Under the pieces are notes generated by a model, which was not told the origin of the DNA, did no database searches, and saw only the letters and a list, made by a program, of their open reading frames with translations. From the NCBI RefSeq assembly GCF_900129755.1, contig NZ_FQWT01000001.1, positions 1,116,001 through 1,180,000 on the forward strand: 64,000 nucleotides of DNA, given 5' to 3'. This stretch comes from Chryseobacterium oranimense (GTDB taxonomy: Bacteria; Bacteroidota; Bacteroidia; Flavobacteriales; Weeksellaceae). The position numbers were made by a program, and so were the translations under genes. Positions 60,122 to 64,000 of the stretch are shown here, piece by piece (position 1 is the first letter of the stretch; each line of letters opens with the position of its first letter).

Positions 60122-62923
60122 ATGAAAAACAGACTGGCCATTTTCTCATTATTCATTGCCCAGATGATCTATTCTCAGAATGAAGCCCAATATGTGAATC
60201 CTTTCATAGGTACGGGAGGCCATGGCCACACGTTTCCGGGAGCTATTGTCCCTTTCGGAATGGTGCAGCTTTCACCGGACACCAGGATAGACGGCAGCTG
60301 GGATGGCTGCAGCGGATACCATTATTCGGATAATGTGATCTATGGTTTTTCCCACACTCATTTAAACGGTACCGGAGTTTCGGATTACGGTGATATTATG
60401 CTGATGCCTACAATGGGAAATGTGAGCCTGAACAGCAAAGATTATTCGTCTAAATTTTCGCACAAAAATGAGAAGGCATCTGCCGGATTTTATTCCGTTA
60501 AATTGGACAAAAATAATATTGATGTCCGTCTTACCACCACAAAAAGAGTGGGTTATCACGAATATACTTTTAACAATTCCGGCAAAGCGAATATCATTCT
60601 GAATCTCAACCACAGGGATAAACTGCTGGAAGGTGAAGTAAAGATCATTGATGATAAAACCATTGAGGTTTTCAGGAGAAGCGAAGCCTGGGCAGCCAAT
60701 CAATATATCTACGCCAGAATTGAGTTTTCAAAACCGATGAAAATTTCAAAAAAAGATGTTAACGGAAAGCAGGAGGATAAGCTTTTTACAGGTACAAAAC
60801 TGGCTCTGGCTTTCTCATCTGATGTTAAGAAAGGAGAAAAGATCAGTGTAAAAGTAGCTATTTCCCCAACAGGCTATGAAGGAACGGAAAAAAATATGCT
60901 TGCAGAAGGAAAATCAGGTGATTTTGAATCTGTAAGAAAACAGGCTGAATCCGAATGGAACAAGGAACTCTCAAAAATTCAGGTTAAATCTGATGATAAG
61001 GATAAGCTTTCTGTTTTTTACACGGCTTTATACCATGTATTCACCCAGCCGAACATCAATATGGATGTTGACGGGAGATACAGAGGCAGGGATAATAAGC
61101 TTTATACAACAAACGGATTCGATTATTATTCTGTATTCTCACTTTGGGATACGTTCAGAGCTGCTCACCCGCTGATGACGCTGATCGACAGAAAAAGAAC
61201 CGCTGATTTCATCAACACCTTCATCAAGCAATACGAACAGGGTGGAAAACTTCCGGTCTGGGAACTTGCATCCAACGAAACAGAATGTATGATCGGTTAC
61301 CACTCCGTTTCTGTAATTGCGGATGCTATGGCCAAAGGAATCAAAGGATTTGATTATGAAAAGGCATTTGAAGCTTCAAAAAATTCTGCCATGCTGGATG
61401 TTTTCGGTTTAAATGCATACAAGCAGAATCATTACATCAGCATGGATGATGAGCCTGAAAGTGTTTCCAAAACAGTGGAATATGCTTATGATGACTGGTG
61501 TATTGCACAAATGGCCAAGATTTTGGGCAAGAAAGAAGATTATCAGTATTTCATGAAACGCTCACAGAATTGGAAAAACCTTTATAATCCAATCACAGGC
61601 TTTATCCAACCCAGGAAAAACGGAAACTGGTATGAACCTTTTGACCCAAGGGAGGTAAATAATAATTATACGGAAGGTAATTCGTGGCATTATTCCTATT
61701 CCGCACAGCAGGACATTCCCGGATTGATCGCAGCGCATGGTGGAAAGGAAAAGTTTGAACAGTTTATTGATGCTATTTTTACGGCACCGGATAAAACCAC
61801 AGGCCGTGAGCAGGCAGATATTACAGGTTTAATGGGACAGTATGCACAAGGTAATGAGCCGAGCCATCACATCGCTTATCTGTACAATTATGTAGGAAAA
61901 CCGGAAAAAACAGATGCCAAGATCAAATATATCCTCGACAATTTCTATAAAAATACGCCGGACGGTCTTATTGGAAATGAAGACTGCGGCCAGATGAGTG
62001 CATGGTATATTTTAAGTTCGCTGGGAATTTACTCAGTTACTCCAGGGCTTCCGGAATGGCAGACGACAATTCCTTATTTTGATGAAGTTAAAATTCACCT
62101 GGAAGACGGCACTACAAGACTGATTACAAAGAATACCGGCAGAGCTGAACTTCAGAAATTAGGCTTTGAAAACATCAAACCTGTGAAGGATTATAAATAT
62201 CCGCAACTGACTGCTGCACCGGTGATTGCTTCCGACAGGATTTTCGATTTCTCGGCAAAAGTTCAGATCACCCCATTAAATCCGGATGATAAAGTATATT
62301 ATATGACCTTAAGTGACAGTGATGCTAATGTAAGAAAAACTTTCACTGCCTATAAAGGACCATTCACCATCAGTAAAACGACACAGGTTCACGCTTATTC
62401 GGAAAGAAACGGTGAGAAAAGTTCGGTAACAGTAGCCAATTTCAGCAGAAGACCTAATTACTGGGACATCACCGTCCATTCAAAAGTAAATCCACAATAT
62501 ACCGCGGGTGGAAAACTGGCACTTATCGACGGAATCAATGGTGATGTGAATTGGAGAAAAGGAGACTGGCAGGGTTATCAGGGTCAGGATTTTGAAGCCG
62601 TTATTGACCTGAAATCACCACAGCAGATCACAAAACTGTCATCCACCTATCTTCAGGACAGCAAAGCATGGATTCTAATGCCTAAAAAAGTGGAATATTA
62701 TGCATCCATGAACGGTAAAGATTTTATTCTTCTCAAAAGCATCGACAATACGATTGATGCTAAAGATGAAAAAGTGCAGATCAAAGATTTCGGAGCAGAA
62801 ATTCTACCTACTGAAGCCCGTTATATCAAAGTAAAAGCTTATTATTTCGGGAAACTTCCGGAATGGCACCAGGGTGCTGGCGGTGAAGCGCATATTTTTG
62901 TGGATGAAATTTCTGTGAAATAG
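60122..62923 (+). CDS. GH92-family alpha-1,2-mannosidase with a C-terminal discoidin-like domain
   Basis: A 933-residue exported glycosidase with a signal peptide (1-18, ending MIYSQ). The N-terminal GH92 motif is YVNPFIGTGGHGHTFPG (24-40) followed by VPFGMVQLSPDT, and WDGCSGYHYSD. The calcium-dependent inverting site residues occur in LPVWELASNETECMIGYHS and LIGNEDCGQMSAWYILSSLG. After about residue 700 come a chitobiase-like segment and an F5/8 type C-like region (VNWRKGDWQGYQGQDFEAVI). The enzyme would trim terminal alpha-1,2-mannose from host or yeast glycans. Its 3' end has an intrinsic terminator. Confidence 0.93.
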   Translation: MKNRLAIFSLFIAQMIYSQNEAQYVNPFIGTGGHGHTFPGAIVPFGMVQLSPDTRIDGSWDGCSGYHYSDNVIYGFSHTHLNGTGVSDYGDIMLMPTMGNVSLNSKDYSSKFSHKNEKASAGFYSVKLDKNNIDVRLTTTKRVGYHEYTFNNSGKANIILNLNHRDKLLEGEVKIIDDKTIEVFRRSEAWAANQYIYARIEFSKPMKISKKDVNGKQEDKLFTGTKLALAFSSDVKKGEKISVKVAISPTGYEGTEKNMLAEGKSGDFESVRKQAESEWNKELSKIQVKSDDKDKLSVFYTALYHVFTQPNINMDVDGRYRGRDNKLYTTNGFDYYSVFSLWDTFRAAHPLMTLIDRKRTADFINTFIKQYEQGGKLPVWELASNETECMIGYHSVSVIADAMAKGIKGFDYEKAFEASKNSAMLDVFGLNAYKQNHYISMDDEPESVSKTVEYAYDDWCIAQMAKILGKKEDYQYFMKRSQNWKNLYNPITGFIQPRKNGNWYEPFDPREVNNNYTEGNSWHYSYSAQQDIPGLIAAHGGKEKFEQFIDAIFTAPDKTTGREQADITGLMGQYAQGNEPSHHIAYLYNYVGKPEKTDAKIKYILDNFYKNTPDGLIGNEDCGQMSAWYILSSLGIYSVTPGLPEWQTTIPYFDEVKIHLEDGTTRLITKNTGRAELQKLGFENIKPVKDYKYPQLTAAPVIASDRIFDFSAKVQITPLNPDDKVYYMTLSDSDANVRKTFTAYKGPFTISKTTQVHAYSERNGEKSSVTVANFSRRPNYWDITVHSKVNPQYTAGGKLALIDGINGDVNWRKGDWQGYQGQDFEAVIDLKSPQQITKLSSTYLQDSKAWILMPKKVEYYASMNGKDFILLKSIDNTIDAKDEKVQIKDFGAEILPTEARYIKVKAYYFGKLPEWHQGAGGEAHIFVDEISVK

Positions 62924-62943
62924 TTCCACGGCTAAATGCTATG

Positions 62944-62981
62944 AAATACCCCCCTTGAAAATATCAAAGGGGGTATTTTTA
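62944..62981 (+). terminator. Terminator after the GH92 gene
   Basis: AAATACCCCC and GGGGGTATTT pair with TTGA/TCAA inside and one bulge; a T-run follows on the plus strand. Confidence 0.88.
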
Positions 62982-62984
62982 TTG

Positions 62985-63068
62985 AATGCTTCGACTCCGC
63001 TCAGCATGACATCTCTAATATTAACTATTCGTGTTGAATGTTGTCATGCTGAGCGGATTCGAAGCATT
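62985..63068. mobile_element. 84-bp inverted-repeat element (third family)
   Basis: Two 27-bp arms (62985-63011 and 63042-63068) are reverse complements with one mismatch, starting AATGCTTCGACTCCGC and ending TCAGCATGACA, with a 30-nt AT-rich centre. No open frame. The arms differ from the GIY-YIG type (GTCATTGCGAG) and from the REP type, so this is a separate family. Confidence 0.8.
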
Positions 63069-63081
63069 TAAGTTATATATT

Positions 63082-63804
63082 TTAATTGATTCTCTCAGAC
63101 CAATTCAGTTCTTCCGGCAGCTCCATATCAGAAAATTCTATATGAATCACTCTTCTTCTCCTTCCATCTGTGGTTCTGTTGGAACCATGAAGTGTCAAGG
63201 GTTTCATAATCATAATTCCGCCTTTTTCTACCTTGCAGATCTCTTCGGTTTCCACATTCCAATCAATAGTTTCGGGTCTGTAAATTCCTTTAGCGTGTGA
63301 TCCCGGAACGACTTTAAGCGCTCCATTATTTTCATCAGTATCATCCAGATGGATTCTTATGGTGTAGATATTTTCAAGAACAGGCAGAGGTGGCTGCACA
63401 GCAAACTGGTTTTTCTTTGTCGTCCATGGTCCAAAACCCTGCATTTTAAGTTTTTTATCTACCGATATGGTAAGATCCTGATGATAGGCAACATACCAGT
63501 TCGAGGTTTCCGGCTTATCAAAATAAATACTTTTTACTACAAAATATTTTTCTCCGAAAAGTTCTCTGATAATAGCTTTGACATTACCATTAAACACAAG
63601 ACTTTTAATTTCCGGAACTTCCTTCAAAAACTGTCTCACAGCGAAAAGGTCATCAGATTTTCTGAAGTTTTCTGCGGATGTATCTGCATTCTGAATAACC
63701 TCAATTATCTTTTTGATCTCATCATCAGTAAAAACAGAATCTATTACTGTAAAGCCGTTTTTGAGAACAACCTTTTTATGATTGTCTAAATACTGTTCTG
63801 TCAT
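63082..63804 (-). CDS. PhyH-family Fe(II)/2-oxoglutarate dioxygenase
   Basis: A 240-residue dioxygenase-fold protein. The start MTEQYLDNHKK at 63804 overlaps the previous stop (TAATG), so it is preferred over an upstream in-frame ATG at 63843. The iron-binding HxD motif is AYHQDLTISVD, and the distal ligand and 2-oxoglutarate site are KPLTLHGSNRTTDGRRRRVIH. The C-terminal ends MELPEELNWSERIN. The reaction is probably hydroxylation of an unknown substrate. It is translationally coupled to the symporter gene upstream. Confidence 0.87.
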   Translation of the reverse strand: MTEQYLDNHKKVVLKNGFTVIDSVFTDDEIKKIIEVIQNADTSAENFRKSDDLFAVRQFLKEVPEIKSLVFNGNVKAIIRELFGEKYFVVKSIYFDKPETSNWYVAYHQDLTISVDKKLKMQGFGPWTTKKNQFAVQPPLPVLENIYTIRIHLDDTDENNGALKVVPGSHAKGIYRPETIDWNVETEEICKVEKGGIMIMKPLTLHGSNRTTDGRRRRVIHIEFSDMELPEELNWSERIN

Positions 63805-64000
63805 TACACTTCCTGAGGAGTATTTTCCAGCTGCCCTTCCCACTTGGAAACAGCTGAAGTAGCCAGAGCATTTCCTAATACATTCGTCATACTTCTACCC
63901 ATATCGCAGAAGTGGTCAATTGGCAGGATCAATGCGATACCTTCCGGTGGAATTCCGAACATGGAACATGTCGCAACGATGATCACCAGAGAAGCTCTCG
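63804..64000 (-). CDS. Dicarboxylate/amino acid:cation symporter (DAACS), C-terminal end (partial)
   Basis: The last 65 codons only; the frame is open to the right edge. The visible sequence IIVATCSMFGIPPEGIALILPIDHFCDMGRSMTNVLGNALATS matches the helix 8 and binding-site region of DAACS (GltP/DctA) transporters, where an Asp-containing LP-ID-D-R-T-N-V pattern is conserved. It imports glutamate, aspartate or C4 dicarboxylates with H+ or Na+. It overlaps the PhyH gene start by one base. Confidence 0.85.
   Translation of the reverse strand, partial: RASLVIIVATCSMFGIPPEGIALILPIDHFCDMGRSMTNVLGNALATSAVSKWEGQLENTPQEV

Noticed and set aside
1..64000. tRNA, rRNA, CRISPR array or prophage
   Set aside because: No cloverleaf, rRNA core sequence, regularly spaced direct repeat or phage structural gene was found on either strand by reading.

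Overview
The window looks like chromosomal DNA of a flavobacterium in the Chryseobacterium/Elizabethkingia group (Bacteroidota). It is AT-rich with dense, short-spaced operons. It carries gliding genes gldB and gldC, a type IX secretion sorting domain, a SusD-less TonB receptor plus lipoprotein pair, a PafA-type phosphatase and a GH92 mannosidase. Many genes have a TAnnTTTG -7 promoter box, sometimes with a TTTG -33 box about 20 nt upstream. I saw no rRNA, tRNA, CRISPR array or prophage. The genus is inferred, not proven.

Layout. 1-1.4 kb: end of a TonB-dependent receptor and a beta-propeller lipoprotein resembling the corrinoid-binding BtuG. 1.5-4 kb: tRNA maturation (CCA-adding enzyme, threonylcarbamoyl-AMP synthase). 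4-5 kb: an IS200-like REP-associated transposase with three copies of its own 66-bp palindromic repeat; a fourth copy is at 57.4 kb. 5-10 kb: a minus-strand run with gldB, gldC, a transsulfuration enzyme and small accessory genes. 10.3-13.2 kb: nadE and an exported barnase-like RNase with its barstar, split by a 393-bp element made of a GIY-YIG nuclease gene between 33-bp inverted repeats. 13.2-19.2 kb: a secreted T9SS protein, a TPR/AraC membrane regulator with a paralogue lacking the DNA-binding domain, and PafA. 19-26 kb: small enzymes, a TetR regulator with a perfect palindromic operator repeated before its target, an exported hydrolase and an RDD protein. 26-30 kb: malate dehydrogenase and a bacteriophytochrome kinase/heme oxygenase operon. 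30-37.5 kb: a bile-salt-hydrolase-like enzyme, then porin, DASS dicarboxylate transporter and succinate dehydrogenase sdhCAB, apparently one unit for uptake and oxidation of C4 acids.

37.5-46.4 kb is the most accessory part. It holds a nucleoid-associated protein, an AraC regulator, a twice-repeated module (tiny one-TM protein followed by a helical cytosolic protein), a lipoprotein, and two adjacent lipoproteins of the cholesterol-dependent-cytolysin-like (CDCL) family, one short and one long. The single lipoprotein and the CDCL pair share an almost identical promoter layout, which suggests co-regulation. 46.6-57 kb is housekeeping: dnaK, ppk1-ppx, a flotillin/NfeD pair, and NifU-like and Mrp iron-sulfur proteins. 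57-64 kb: an outer-membrane beta-barrel receptor, a GH92 alpha-mannosidase, a PhyH dioxygenase and the end of a dicarboxylate symporter.

The best candidates for something new are (1) the CDCL short/long pair with its co-regulated lipoprotein and the neighbouring duplicated TM/helical modules, and (2) the GIY-YIG inverted-repeat element inserted between an RNase and its inhibitor, with a nuclease-free relative at 51.8 kb.
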